Shown in pieces: positions 1 through 8,447 of a DNA stretch of 64,000 nt. Positions within the stretch are counted from its first letter, which is position 1. Every line of letters begins with the position of its first letter. Position numbers and translations under genes: made by a program. The notes under the pieces were generated by a model that did no database searches, had not been told where the DNA came from, and saw only the letters and a program-made list of their open reading frames with translations. The stretch is from JdFR-22 sp964534325 (GTDB lineage: Archaea > Halobacteriota > Archaeoglobi > Archaeoglobales > Archaeoglobaceae), in NCBI GenBank assembly GCA_964534325.1, contig CAZHOR010000001.1, positions 248,001 through 312,000 of the forward strand. The letters are read 5' to 3'.

Positions 1-102
1 GAGTATGAAACTCAATAAATGATCTTAATTGTTTTAAGCGGTTGTGGTTGTAGATCGGTCATGTGAGTTGCCCTGCTGAGTTGAACTGGATGGAGTATTA
101 GT

Positions 103-729
103 TTACAGCTGCTCCAGAAGTTCTCTTAAATCTTTTAGGGAGCCGTTGTTATTGGTATCTTTGTTGATCCTGTCCACGTGGTAGGCTCTGATCCCAACTT
201 TTGTTGGTATCTCGTAGTCGAACTTGTAGTGGTCTCCTACGTGCACCATGTGCTCAGGCTTGACTCCCAGCTGCTCACATATGCGGAGATACACTTCTGG
301 TTTCTTTCTCACCATACCAAGGTCGGAAGTGCAGGAACAAACAGATGAAAAATAATGCTTTATTTCCTTTAAACCCAGGTTCAAGAACCTCCAGGGAGCG
401 TTGGATACCACCACAAGATCATAATTACCGTATAGACTCTGCAAAACATCCAAGGCATCAGGAAAGACCTTAACCTTGTGTCTTATTCTATGTATAACGT
501 CTTGAGGGTCTTCATCAAGGTCGAAACGGTTAAACCAGTAGTCCGGTTGATACCACCGCAAATCCTCGTCACCCAGGGCATCATAACAGCTCCTAACGTA
601 CCTGCATGCATCGTCAAAGTCAATACCATGTCTTTTACTGTAGAGCCGGGGTACTTCTCTGTCCCAGAAAGCGTTTACGAAATCCAGGTCGATGAGGGTT
701 CCATCCGCATCAAATGATATGATGTTCAC
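103..729 (-). CDS. HAD-superfamily hydrolase
   Basis: A 208-residue haloacid dehalogenase-type phosphatase. Motif I is D7-A-D9-G-T at the N-terminus (nucleophile and acid/base aspartates). Motif II is the Ser in VVVSNAPW, motif III the Lys in VRKKPEVY, and motif IV the Asp of HVGDHYKFD. The helical segment between motifs I and II is a typical C1 cap, which places it with phosphoglycolate phosphatase/YjjG-like enzymes. The natural substrate cannot be read from the sequence; a small phosphorylated metabolite is likely. The gene is complete but stands alone: its upstream side runs into a tandem repeat and an assembly gap, so its operon context is unknown. Confidence 0.85.
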   Translation of the reverse strand: MNIISFDADGTLIDLDFVNAFWDREVPRLYSKRHGIDFDDACRYVRSCYDALGDEDLRWYQPDYWFNRFDLDEDPQDVIHRIRHKVKVFPDALDVLQSLYGNYDLVVVSNAPWRFLNLGLKEIKHYFSSVCSCTSDLGMVRKKPEVYLRICEQLGVKPEHMVHVGDHYKFDYEIPTKVGIRAYHVDRINKDTNNNGSLKDLRELLEQL

Positions 730-765
730 ACCAAGAACAGGTGCCAGAACCTTAAAAACTTTGTC

Positions 766-827
766 GGTTAAGGGTTAAGGGTTAAGGGTTAAGGGTTAAG
801 GGTTAAGGGTTAAGGGTTAAGGGTTAA
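766..827. repeat. GGGTTAA heptamer tandem repeat at a contig edge
   Basis: About nine uninterrupted copies of the 7-mer GGGTTAA (equivalently TTAAGGG) run directly into the N gap. The true length is unknown because the assembly stopped inside the array. The 5' side of the HAD gene begins about 40 bases away. The repeat resembles a simple telomere-like or slippage-prone array, and its size is probably why the contig broke. Confidence 0.9.
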
Positions 828-927
828 NNNNNNNNNNNNNNNNNNNNNNNNNNNNNNNNNNNNNNNNNNNNNNNNNNNNNNNNNNNNNNNNNNNNNNNNN
901 NNNNNNNNNNNNNNNNNNNNNNNNNNN
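828..927. other. Assembly gap (100 N)
   Basis: Exactly 100 N characters, the conventional placeholder for a scaffold gap of unknown size. Genes on its two sides need not be true neighbours. Confidence 0.98.
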
Positions 928-967
928 GACCCATTAAAATTATAGGACTCCTTTACAAATATGAATC

Positions 968-1672
968 ATGCTCCGCCGGAGTTTTATCAAGCTTGCTGCT
1001 TTAATTACTGCTGTAGCATTTGGTCTTTTCACCATTTTAGGATTGAATAAGGATTTGGAGGAGGAATACGACATGGCGGAAACTGTAGAATTGTCTTCTC
1101 CCCAAAAGAGTAGTGTTTCGATAGAAGAGGCGATTGATGGGAGGCGTTCCAGAAGACAGTATAGTGATGAGTCCTTGAGTCTAAAGGAGATATCCCAGTT
1201 GTGCTGGGCAGCTCAGGGTATCACTGGTGAGAGAACTAATTTCAGGGCTGCTCCTTCAGCCGGAGCCCTGTATCCAATAGAGGTATTCGTGGTTTCAGGG
1301 GATTCAGACCTTGAACCAGGGGTCTATCATTACTCTCCTTCAGCCCACAGATTGAACAGGATAAAACAGGGCGATATCAGAGAGGGTCTGGCGAGGGCGG
1401 CTGTAGGCCAACAGGAAGTGAAAGCAGCTCCCATAGATTTAGTTATCACTGGCGTAATCCACAGGACTGCCCAGAAATACGGTTCCAGAGCAGATAGGTA
1501 CGTTCACCTTGAAGCGGGTCACGTAGCCCAGAATGTATACCTTCAGTGCGAGAGCCTCGATCTGGCTACGGTTTCCATAGGCGCTTTTTCTGATAGTGAA
1601 GTTAGAGACTTGCTTTCGATAAATGAAGATCACACACCTCTTTATATCATGCCCATAGGCCATAGACCATAG
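968..1672 (+). CDS. SagB/ThcOx-type nitroreductase-fold oxidoreductase, possibly exported
   Basis: A 234-residue protein of the SagB/ThcOx branch of the FMN-dependent nitroreductase fold. The family signature RAAPSAGALYPIEV lies near residues 87-100, preceded by the SIEEAIDGRRSRRQY segment that starts the fold. The first 30 residues read LRRSFIKLAALITAV, a twin-arginine pattern followed by a hydrophobic stretch, so the product may be exported by Tat or anchored in the membrane. There is no strong ribosome binding site before the first ATG. A GGAGG motif sits just before an internal ATG at 1072 (MAETVELSS), which would give a cytoplasmic protein of about 200 residues. No peptide precursor or cyclodehydratase gene is nearby, so a role in azole-peptide synthesis is not supported. 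Confidence 0.8.
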   Translation: MLRRSFIKLAALITAVAFGLFTILGLNKDLEEEYDMAETVELSSPQKSSVSIEEAIDGRRSRRQYSDESLSLKEISQLCWAAQGITGERTNFRAAPSAGALYPIEVFVVSGDSDLEPGVYHYSPSAHRLNRIKQGDIREGLARAAVGQQEVKAAPIDLVITGVIHRTAQKYGSRADRYVHLEAGHVAQNVYLQCESLDLATVSIGAFSDSEVRDLLSINEDHTPLYIMPIGHRP

Positions 1673-1766
1673 TTCATAGTTCATAGATCATAGGCCCCGA
1701 CCATAAAAAGTAATCTAAACAGGTTTTTAAGTTCTGATAAAAGGAGGGATCACATCAGGTGAGACC

Positions 1767-2123
1767 ATGAACAAGAAAGATTCCAACACAGTTATTGAAG
1801 AGTTGAAGGACAGGTTAAGAGATTTTGTCAGGGAGAGGGGCTGGGAAAAATTCCATAACCCCAAAAATATTGCTGAATCCATTTGTATTGAGGCAGGAGA
1901 GCTTATGGAAGCGTTCCAGTGGAAAAGCGAGCAAGAAGTAGCGAGCTGGAAGTTTGAGCAGGGGAAGAAGGAGAGAGTTGCTGAAGAGCTTGCAGACGTG
2001 ATAATCTACTCCCTCAACATGGCCAACTCCATGGACATCGACGTCTCTCAGGCAGTCTTAGATAAGATCGAGCAGAACGAGAAAAAATATCCTCCAGACA
2101 AATACTACGGTAGAGCGGATTGA
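1767..2123 (+). CDS. MazG-like nucleotide pyrophosphohydrolase
   Basis: A 118-residue all-alpha NTP pyrophosphohydrolase of the MazG/RS21-C6 (dCTPase) type. The metal-binding signature is intact: E42-x-x-E45 in CIEAGELMEAF and E74-x-x-D77 in EELADVII. Members hydrolyse (d)NTPs to monophosphate and pyrophosphate and so clean the nucleotide pool; the single short domain is typical of the iMazG/XTP3TPA type rather than the duplicated MazG. The start ATG follows AGGTGAGACC, a good ribosome binding site, and a TTTTTAAG stretch about 45 bases upstream could be its TATA box. Confidence 0.9.
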   Translation: MNKKDSNTVIEELKDRLRDFVRERGWEKFHNPKNIAESICIEAGELMEAFQWKSEQEVASWKFEQGKKERVAEELADVIIYSLNMANSMDIDVSQAVLDKIEQNEKKYPPDKYYGRAD

Positions 2124-2217
2124 GGTTATCGCTAATATTATCAGCTACTACTGCTATCGCTAAATAAAACGAATAAGAATACGAATAGAAATAAAAATAG
2201 AATAAATAATAATAGAG

Positions 2218-2904
2218 TTAAGCTGCTTCCGCTGCCTCAGCTCCCTCAGCAGCTTCCGCTGCTTCTGCTTCCGCTGCTTCTCTTTGTTTCTTGTTCTTGA
2301 GCATCTTGAGGGTTATGATTGTTTCTCTGTCCTGTTCTTCTAGTTTGAATGATATGAAGTTGGCGTTCGCTTCCATGGTGGGGATGACACTGAACTCCAG
2401 AGCATTAACTCTTCTTCGTGTCTTGTCGATCTCTTCGATCAATCTCTTAACAGTTGTCTCTATCTCTGCTACTGCCAGTACAGAATCCACCATGTCCTCG
2501 TAGGCGGATACCGCTTCGTCTATTCTTGCTGTTGTTGAGATTATACCGTACTCTCTTTCCGTGACCTTTCTTCTGTGCTTTTCTCTCCTTATAACGGGTA
2601 CGGTCACACCCATGATGTTCTTCTTTCTCATGGTAAATTCCGGCTCTTTCTTGCAGGAGATTGCTACTGAATTAACAACCAAGACGCCATCTACAGCCTT
2701 TGCAAGGACCATCTTTTCCTGGGCTTTCTGGTATTTATCCATCATGCCCCCAATAACTTCTTTAGCTTCCTCCAGGATCTGTCTGAACTCTACGATAAGC
2801 CCGTCTCTCTTCATCTTGAGCAGTGAATGCCCGTTCTTGGCCATCTTGATTCTTCTTTTGAGTCTTATTAGCTCTATTCGAGTTGGTGTTACTTTTTCTG
2901 CCAT
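2218..2904 (-). CDS. atpD: A-type ATP synthase subunit D (central stalk)
   Basis: A 228-residue, largely coiled-coil subunit of the rotary A1Ao ATPase central stalk; with F it couples rotation in A3B3 to the membrane ring. The N-terminus (VTPTRIELIRLKRRIKMAKN) is the conserved start of the first long helix, and NALEFSVIPTM lies in the second long helix. Usual family length is about 210 residues. The extra C-terminal tail is a low-complexity Glu/Ala stretch (EAAEAAEGAEAAEAA) that probably arose by repeat expansion. It is the last gene of the operon, 30 bases after atpB, and ends convergently with the MazG-like gene. Confidence 0.96.
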   Translation of the reverse strand: MAEKVTPTRIELIRLKRRIKMAKNGHSLLKMKRDGLIVEFRQILEEAKEVIGGMMDKYQKAQEKMVLAKAVDGVLVVNSVAISCKKEPEFTMRKKNIMGVTVPVIRREKHRRKVTEREYGIISTTARIDEAVSAYEDMVDSVLAVAEIETTVKRLIEEIDKTRRRVNALEFSVIPTMEANANFISFKLEEQDRETIITLKMLKNKKQREAAEAEAAEAAEGAEAAEAA

Positions 2905-2934
2905 GCTCTATCACCTAAAAATAAAAGAGGTGTT

Positions 2935-4356
2935 TTAGGCTGCTTCTTCAGCCCCACCTTCACCTTCTTTGGCTTCAGAGGATTTTTCTTTATACTTGGG
3001 ATGATATTTATGGAGGATCTTGGTCTCTACCTTGGTCAGCTCCTCTTCTGGAAGCTTTGCCAGCATGTCCCATCCCATATCAAGTGTTTGATCGATGGAC
3101 CTGTCCTCGTATTTGTCCTGCCTGAGCCACGTTCTGTCGAAGTCGTCGGAGAACTTCAAGTACCTTCTATCCTTCTCTGAGAGAGCTTCTTCACCGACAA
3201 TGGCGACCAGACCTCTGAGGTCAACACCTTCTGCATAGGCAGCATACATCTGATCGTTCCAGTCCTTGTGATCTTCTCTGGTAAGCCCGGGGCCAATTCC
3301 TTCCTTCATCAATCTGCTGAGTGATGGGAGCACATTAATGGGGGGATAAATACCCTTGGTGTGGAGCTCTCTGCCCAGAACTATCTGTCCCTCAGTTATA
3401 TAACCGGTAAGGTCGGGAATCGGGTGGGTAATATCGTCTGCAGGCATGGAAAGAACTGGAACCTGAGTGATCGTCCCTTTCCTGCCTCTAATTCTGCCTG
3501 CTCTCTCATAGTTGGTAGCCAAATCAGTGTACATGTAACCCGGATAACCTCTTCTTCCCGGAACTTCTTCTCTGGCAGCAGACATCTCTCTCAAAGCCTC
3601 ACAGTAGTTTGTAAAGTCTGTAAGGATGACCAGCATGTGGTAATCATATTCGTAAGCCAAGTATTCTGCGGCGGTCAAAGCCAGCTTGGGAGTGAGCAAC
3701 CTCTCGATAGCAGGGTCACTTGCCAGGTTGAGGAAAACCACAGCGTTCTCCAGTGCTCCGGTCCTCTCGAAGTCCTCCATGAACTGGTGAGATTCTTCGT
3801 GAGTGATGCCCATAGCACCGAAAACAACAGCGAACTCTTCTTCCTGACCCTTGACCTTTGCCTGCCTGGCTATCTGGAGAGCTATATCGTTGTGAGGCAG
3901 ACCACTGCCACTGAAAATGGGTAGCTTCTGGCCTCTAACCAGGGTGTTCATTCCGTCAATAGCTGAGATACCGGTCTCAATGAACTCTCTGGGGAAGGTT
4001 CTGGCATACGGGTTGATAGCTGTTCCCTCAACAGGGAGTTTTTCCTCAGGAACTATCTTGGGCCCACCATCGATGGGGTCTCCGGATCCGGAAAGGATCC
4101 TGCCCACCATATCCTTTGAACAAGGCAGTTTGATAATATCTCCCGTGAACCTGACCACCGAACTCATGTCAACACCTCTGGTTCCCTCAAAGGACTGTAC
4201 AACAACCTTACCTTTAGCACTATCAAGAACCTGACCTCTTCTCACACTGCCGTCAGAAAGAGTGACCATCACAAGTTCTCCATAACCAACCGGCTCCGTC
4301 TTTTCAACAAAGATCAGGGGGCCAGCTACCTGACTGATCGTCCTGTATTCTTTCAT
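2935..4356 (-). CDS. atpB: A-type ATP synthase subunit B (regulatory nucleotide-binding)
   Basis: A 473-residue non-catalytic B subunit of the A1 hexamer. It has the beta-barrel N-terminus (YRTISQVAGPLIFVE), the FIETGISAIDGMNTLVRGQKLPIFSGSGLPHN-type region with a degenerate P-loop (GSGLPHN in place of GxxxxGKT), and the DFTNYCEALREMSAAREEVPGRRGYPGYMYTDLA region. The C-terminus is Glu/Ala-rich (EAKEGEGGAEEAA). Its ATG overlaps the stop of atpA (ATGA), with GGAGGTG as ribosome binding site, so translation of A and B is probably coupled. Confidence 0.98.
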   Translation of the reverse strand: MKEYRTISQVAGPLIFVEKTEPVGYGELVMVTLSDGSVRRGQVLDSAKGKVVVQSFEGTRGVDMSSVVRFTGDIIKLPCSKDMVGRILSGSGDPIDGGPKIVPEEKLPVEGTAINPYARTFPREFIETGISAIDGMNTLVRGQKLPIFSGSGLPHNDIALQIARQAKVKGQEEEFAVVFGAMGITHEESHQFMEDFERTGALENAVVFLNLASDPAIERLLTPKLALTAAEYLAYEYDYHMLVILTDFTNYCEALREMSAAREEVPGRRGYPGYMYTDLATNYERAGRIRGRKGTITQVPVLSMPADDITHPIPDLTGYITEGQIVLGRELHTKGIYPPINVLPSLSRLMKEGIGPGLTREDHKDWNDQMYAAYAEGVDLRGLVAIVGEEALSEKDRRYLKFSDDFDRTWLRQDKYEDRSIDQTLDMGWDMLAKLPEEELTKVETKILHKYHPKYKEKSSEAKEGEGGAEEAA

Positions 4357-6101
4357 TGTCCACCTCCCAGGAGGTTATTCTTAATTTTTTCAAGGGCCTG
4401 GTTCAGAGGGTCTTTGTAATTCTCTTCGTATTTGGCTCTGGCAAAGACATCTCTACCCTCTACTCCTTCAATTTCTTCTACGGAAACTCCCTGCTCCAGT
4501 GCCTGGAAGAATACATCGTTCAAATCCTTTATGGCCCTCATCATGTCATACTGCTTCTCCTTTGAACAGTAAGTATCTACCTCGTGGAGAGCCGACTGTG
4601 CCAGATAGACGTCTCTTATATACCTGGCAACCTCAAGCAAGACTCTCTGATTTTCTGGCAGAGCGTCCTTACCGACAAGCTGCACGATCTCCATCAAGTT
4701 CGATTCTTCCTGCAGGATTTCCATCATCCAGCCTCTGAGCTCATCCCACTCTTGGTTCACGTTCTCCTTAAACCAGTCAGCAAGACTATCTGTATAAAGG
4801 CTATAGCTCTGCAACCAGTCAATCGCAGGGAAGTGCCTTCTTGCTGCCAGGCCAGAGGATAAAGCCCAGAAAACCTTGACGATACGAAGAGTATTCTGAG
4901 TTACCGGCTCACTGAAGTCTCCACCGGGTGGAGAAACAGCGCCTACAACACTAATACTTCCTTGTTCGCCATTGAGGGTCGTAACTCTTCCAGCTCTCTC
5001 ATAGAACTCTGCAAGCCTTGAAGCAAGATAAGCGGGATATCCTTCTTCACCAGGCATCTCTTCAAGCCTGCCGGACATCTCTCTCATAGCCTCGGCCCAT
5101 CTGGATGTCGAATCAGCCTGGAGGGCTACATCATAACCCTGATCCCTATAGTACTCTGCTAAGGTCATTCCGGTGTAAACACTTGCCTCTCTCGCCGCAA
5201 CAGGCATGTTGGACGTGTTGGCAACAAGACACGCTCTCTGCATCAACGGCTTACCTGTGTGAGGATCGATAAGCTCCGGAAACTCTTCCAGAACCTCGGT
5301 CATCTCGTTTCCTCTTTCACCACAACCAACATAAACGATAACATTAGAATCGGCCCATCTGGACAACTGTTGCTGAGTAACCGTCTTCCCGGTTCCGAAA
5401 CCGCCCGGAATAGCACCAGTTCCACCTTTAGACATGGGGAACAAAGTGTCCAGAATTCTCTGACCCGTCATCAACGGTACTACCGGCGGGAGCTTTTTTA
5501 CAATAGGGCGCGGGTTCCTCACCGGCCATCTGTGAGCTATAGCCAACTCTGTTCCGTCATCAAGGGTGGCAACCGTATCCACAGGTGTAAAGCTGCCCGA
5601 ACTTATCTCGGATATGGTCCCCTTTGTATGCGGGGGTACCAGAACCTTGTGTTCAATAACCTCTGTCTCCGGAACCGTTCCCAGGATCTCTCCTCCCTTT
5701 ACACTATCACCTTTCTTCAAAATGGGGGAGAATTCCCAGCTCTTCTTCATGTCAATTCCATCGGCTTCAATACCTCTGGTAATGAAGTCACCTGCAATAT
5801 CCTTCATTACAGGTAGAGGTCTCTGAACACCGTCGTAAATGCTCTGCATAATGCCTGGTCCCAATGTAACGCTCAAGGGCATCCCAGTGGTCTCAACCTT
5901 GGCACCCGGCGTAATTCCTGAAGTATCCTCGTAAACCTGGATTAATGTTCTAGCCCCTTGAAGACCAACGACTTCACCCATCAGGCCTTCTTCACCAACA
6001 TGACACACATCGTACATCTTGGTTTTAATTCCTTCAGCCACAACAAGTGGCCCCGATACACGGTAAATTTCACCTACCTTACCTTTTTGTTCTACTTCCA
6101 T
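4353..6101 (-). CDS. atpA: A-type ATP synthase subunit A (catalytic)
   Basis: A 582-residue catalytic subunit of the A1 domain that hydrolyses or makes ATP. The P-loop GGFGTGKT is at residues 233-240; many homologues read GAFGSGKT here, so two small substitutions are present. The archaeal bulge domain that F-type beta subunits lack spans roughly residues 115-185. The sequence GCGERGNEMTEVLEEFPEL carries the catalytic glutamate region, and SRWAEAMREMSGRLEEMPG precedes the nucleotide-contact loop. Length matches the family. The start overlaps the end of subunit F by 10 bases. Confidence 0.98.
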   Translation of the reverse strand: MEVEQKGKVGEIYRVSGPLVVAEGIKTKMYDVCHVGEEGLMGEVVGLQGARTLIQVYEDTSGITPGAKVETTGMPLSVTLGPGIMQSIYDGVQRPLPVMKDIAGDFITRGIEADGIDMKKSWEFSPILKKGDSVKGGEILGTVPETEVIEHKVLVPPHTKGTISEISSGSFTPVDTVATLDDGTELAIAHRWPVRNPRPIVKKLPPVVPLMTGQRILDTLFPMSKGGTGAIPGGFGTGKTVTQQQLSRWADSNVIVYVGCGERGNEMTEVLEEFPELIDPHTGKPLMQRACLVANTSNMPVAAREASVYTGMTLAEYYRDQGYDVALQADSTSRWAEAMREMSGRLEEMPGEEGYPAYLASRLAEFYERAGRVTTLNGEQGSISVVGAVSPPGGDFSEPVTQNTLRIVKVFWALSSGLAARRHFPAIDWLQSYSLYTDSLADWFKENVNQEWDELRGWMMEILQEESNLMEIVQLVGKDALPENQRVLLEVARYIRDVYLAQSALHEVDTYCSKEKQYDMMRAIKDLNDVFFQALEQGVSVEEIEGVEGRDVFARAKYEENYKDPLNQALEKIKNNLLGGGQ

Positions 6102-6394
6102 AAATCAACACCTATCGCCTTTCTAATTTTATCACGAAGTTGTTCAACCCCTCCTTCTCCCCCCACCTTCACAAAGGTGGGTTCGATGCTCTCATCTATC
6201 TTTTCCTGTATTTTAACGGGTAATTTTTGATAAGAATCATATTTAATTATTGCTATGCCCTCTTTACCTAATATCTCCTGCTCTATAATCCCCTGAAGCT
6301 CCGATTCATCCGTGACATCAAAGATATCACTACAACCAACAAGTCTAAATCCCAAGTTAAATTCAGGATCTCCGATCACAGCTACTCTGGTCAT
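6092..6394 (-). CDS. atpF: A-type ATP synthase subunit F
   Basis: A 100-residue central-stalk subunit with a Rossmann-like fold. It begins MTRVAVIGDPEFNLGFRLVG, the usual start of the family, and contains the GIAIIKYDSYQKLP strand-loop. F binds the tip of subunit D inside A3B3 and modulates hydrolysis. It overlaps atpC by 4 bases (ATGA) and atpA by 10 bases, so it is tightly embedded in the operon. Confidence 0.95.
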   Translation of the reverse strand: MTRVAVIGDPEFNLGFRLVGCSDIFDVTDESELQGIIEQEILGKEGIAIIKYDSYQKLPVKIQEKIDESIEPTFVKVGGEGGVEQLRDKIRKAIGVDLWK

Positions 6395-7404
6395 AATATC
6401 ACCAATTGCTCTTCTATACTCTCATTGGGCAAATTCTCCCATTTGCCCCATCCGATGATCCTAATGTTGTCAGCTTCAATTTTCTTGAGGTTCATGTAAT
6501 GCAGCACTGGAAGCACAGATAAGGGATGTCCATTTGCTTTCTTTGCCACTCCATGCATAAGAAGGCTGTCCAGCTTATTTTCAACTCTTGAGAAATCTCC
6601 ATTCAGCTCGATATCTTTCCAGAACCAGTACCCCTCAAGAGACTTCTTGAGCTCGTCAATAGGCATTGCCGTCAATTTCCTTGCTTCTTCACCGTCTATC
6701 TGGTATCCGCCAGGTATTATCTTTTCCGCTATTTCTTCCGTGGGCACTTCTTCCATCTTCAGCCTTAATATTGTCTTAATGTTCTTTATGTCGATCTCCA
6801 TCCTAATGAAATCCAAGAACAGTTTCAAGGCCAGGTTCTCTGGTCTTATACTCAACATTCTCGAATAGTAAACCCCGTACAGTTCATCCTCTATTTCAGA
6901 CATGTTGGTAGTGCCAACTTTGGAAAGAGTATCGTAGTATGGTGTTCCATCAAAGGTTTTCACGATCTCTTCGGTTTCCTTGGGAAGTAACGATTTATAG
7001 AACTCCAAGCTGTACTCTCCTACAGGAATAAGGGTTTCCTCTATCTGTTCAGGTGGTACATTAGCACTCTTCCCTCTAAGTATATTGATTATATTCCATA
7101 AATCCCATCTCCTCAGGTACTCCACAACCAAGTCATTTGCACTTCCAAAAGAGACTTCTGCGATCCTGTTGTAGGTTCTAAAGAGATTGGTAGATAAAGC
7201 ATAATCCATGAGCCTGGGTCCCGAATACTTGTAAGACATCTCATCAATTTCTTTTTTGTAGTTAGTCTCCTCCAGATATCTAACTACTTCATTGAAATCC
7301 ATGTTGACCAACTTCTTGAATTCGTCTGAGGGTAAAAGATTCCTTTTCATCACCTTTACCCTCGCAACTATGTAAGCCCACTGTGTTTTACTTCCGAATC
7401 CCAT
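6391..7404 (-). CDS. atpC: A-type ATP synthase subunit C (rotor socket)
   Basis: A 337-residue all-helical, funnel-shaped subunit (eukaryotic V-ATPase d homologue) that joins the central stalk to the proteolipid ring. The N-terminal WAYIVARVKVMKRNLLP and the helical pseudo-repeats (NLFRTYNRIAE, LALKLFLDFIRMEIDIKNIKTILR) are family landmarks. Length is about the expected 340-350. It follows atpE with a 6-base gap and overlaps atpF. Confidence 0.95.
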   Translation of the reverse strand: MGFGSKTQWAYIVARVKVMKRNLLPSDEFKKLVNMDFNEVVRYLEETNYKKEIDEMSYKYSGPRLMDYALSTNLFRTYNRIAEVSFGSANDLVVEYLRRWDLWNIINILRGKSANVPPEQIEETLIPVGEYSLEFYKSLLPKETEEIVKTFDGTPYYDTLSKVGTTNMSEIEDELYGVYYSRMLSIRPENLALKLFLDFIRMEIDIKNIKTILRLKMEEVPTEEIAEKIIPGGYQIDGEEARKLTAMPIDELKKSLEGYWFWKDIELNGDFSRVENKLDSLLMHGVAKKANGHPLSVLPVLHYMNLKKIEADNIRIIGWGKWENLPNESIEEQLVIL

Positions 7405-7410
7405 TAGAAC

Positions 7411-7977
7411 TCACTCTCCGAAAAGGATCTTTGAGACATCGAACATTTTTTCATCGTATAACTGCTTCAGCATTTCGTCAAAGGTGAGATTAATCCTCAT
7501 CTCTCCGCCTTTACTCTCTACGATTACTCCTCCCATGCACTCTACATTTCCAGCATACTCTACGCCGTCCATCTCAGAAACCAGTTCTTTAACTAGGTCT
7601 TCCTCGTCTTTATTGGAGTAAACTACGCTTCCAGAGGTTGCGTTATTCTTTATTAAATTAGAGAGCAGCTTCTTTTTGGTCTCTTTATCCATTGCCTTGA
7701 CCTTGTCTTCAAGTTTATCGTAAACCAGCTCGGGTAACTCTTTCTTTTTACCCAGTAATTCTCTCTTCATTTCAAGGTTCAAACCAGATACTTCCTGCCT
7801 TCTCAGCCTCTCTGCCTCTTCCTCAGCTTCTTTCCTTGCATTTTCCAGGATCTTATTCGCTTCTTCCTTGGCTTCCTCTTTTATTCTCTCTGCCTCTTTA
7901 TTAGCCTCTTCCTTTATCTCATTGACCCGGTCATCGCCTTTTTTACGTATTTCTTCGACTATCGTCTCCAGAGCCAT
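7411..7977 (-). CDS. atpE: A-type ATP synthase subunit E (peripheral stalk)
   Basis: A 188-residue peripheral-stalk subunit. Residues 1-70 are a charged, nearly uninterrupted coiled coil (EEANKEAERIKEEAKEEANK) that pairs with subunit H. The C-terminal half is the globular head that binds subunit B (GGVIVESKGGEMRINLTFDEML). Length and order (K-E-C) match archaeal operons. Confidence 0.95.
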   Translation of the reverse strand: MALETIVEEIRKKGDDRVNEIKEEANKEAERIKEEAKEEANKILENARKEAEEEAERLRRQEVSGLNLEMKRELLGKKKELPELVYDKLEDKVKAMDKETKKKLLSNLIKNNATSGSVVYSNKDEEDLVKELVSEMDGVEYAGNVECMGGVIVESKGGEMRINLTFDEMLKQLYDEKMFDVSKILFGE

Positions 7978-7995
7978 TGTTATCCCATCCAGAGT

Positions 7996-8255
7996 TTTAG
8001 AAAGCGAACATCAGTATGAACGAGATGACAAGACCAAAGATGACGATAGTCTCTGGAATAACCGTAAACAGTAGACCAAGACCAATGAATCCTCTATCTT
8101 CCGCAACTGCACCAACAGCCGCAGCACCAATACCACTTTCACCAAGTCCTGCACCTACACCAGAAATCCCAACTGCTAAACCAGCACCAATTGCTGCCAT
8201 CCCCCTAACAAAATTTTCATCAAATGCCATAGCCTCAGCCATTTTTTTCACCTCC
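7996..8255. repeat. 260-bp perfect direct repeat, copy A
   Basis: Covers the whole atpK coding sequence plus its GGAGGTG site and is identical base for base to 8448-8707. The flanks diverge immediately outside. Identity at synonymous positions implies a recent duplication or continuing gene conversion. Confidence 0.95.
7997..8242 (-). CDS. atpK: A-type ATP synthase proteolipid subunit K, second copy
   Basis: An 81-residue c-ring subunit with two transmembrane helices (about residues 12-45 and 52-80) and a short polar loop (AEDRG). The ion-binding carboxylate is E64 in helix 2 (VIPETIVIF); E35-S36 in helix 1 is a second polar pair, so Na+ binding is possible but not demonstrated. The start is the ATG six bases after GGAGGTG; an in-frame TTG upstream lies before that site and is unlikely. 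The gene and its ribosome binding site are nucleotide-identical to the copy at 8449-8694. Confidence 0.95.
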   Translation of the reverse strand: MAEAMAFDENFVRGMAAIGAGLAVGISGVGAGLGESGIGAAAVGAVAEDRGFIGLGLLFTVIPETIVIFGLVISFILMFAF

Positions 8256-8272
8256 AATATTATAACTTAAAC

Positions 8273-8443
8273 CTATTTCATTGGTAATAGGTCTCCAAAC
8301 TTATATCCCGCAAGGAGTATCAACAACATTATGGTCACTCCCAGCACGAGACGGAATGTCGATATTATCCAGTAATACCTGACAAACCTCTCTATGTTTT
8401 TTTCACTTACAATCTTATCCTCAATCCATTCATCCAGCTTCAT
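8273..8443 (-). CDS. Small single-span membrane protein between the two atpK genes
   Basis: A 56-residue open reading frame too short for usual cut-offs. It starts with MKLDEWIEDKIVSEKNI, a charged amphipathic N-terminus of about 25 residues, followed by a hydrophobic segment (about residues 26-47, containing LVLGVTIMLLILLAG) and a short tail ending LLPMK. Its ATG lies five bases after the stop of the first atpK and its stop lies 30 bases before the start of the second, so it is fully inside the ATPase operon. It has no ribosome binding site of its own and is probably translated by coupling. I do not recognise the family. A role in ring assembly or as an extra Ao subunit is inference from position. 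Confidence 0.7.
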   Translation of the reverse strand: MKLDEWIEDKIVSEKNIERFVRYYWIISTFRLVLGVTIMLLILLAGYKFGDLLPMK

Positions 8444-8447
8444 AGTA

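Noticed and set aside
828..927. Possibility that the N run hides a small gene
   Set aside because: The gap has a conventional size and unknown true length; nothing can be inferred.
1655..1696. CATAG-rich repeats around the end of the SagB gene
   Set aside because: The units (CATAGTT, CATAGAC) are irregular and few; simple low-complexity sequence explains them.
3361..3924. 187-codon plus-strand frame opposite atpB
   Set aside because: Lies wholly within the well-identified atpB gene, with no family features and no promoter or ribosome binding site.
5259..5816. 185-codon plus-strand frame opposite atpA
   Set aside because: Antisense shadow of a highly conserved catalytic subunit gene.
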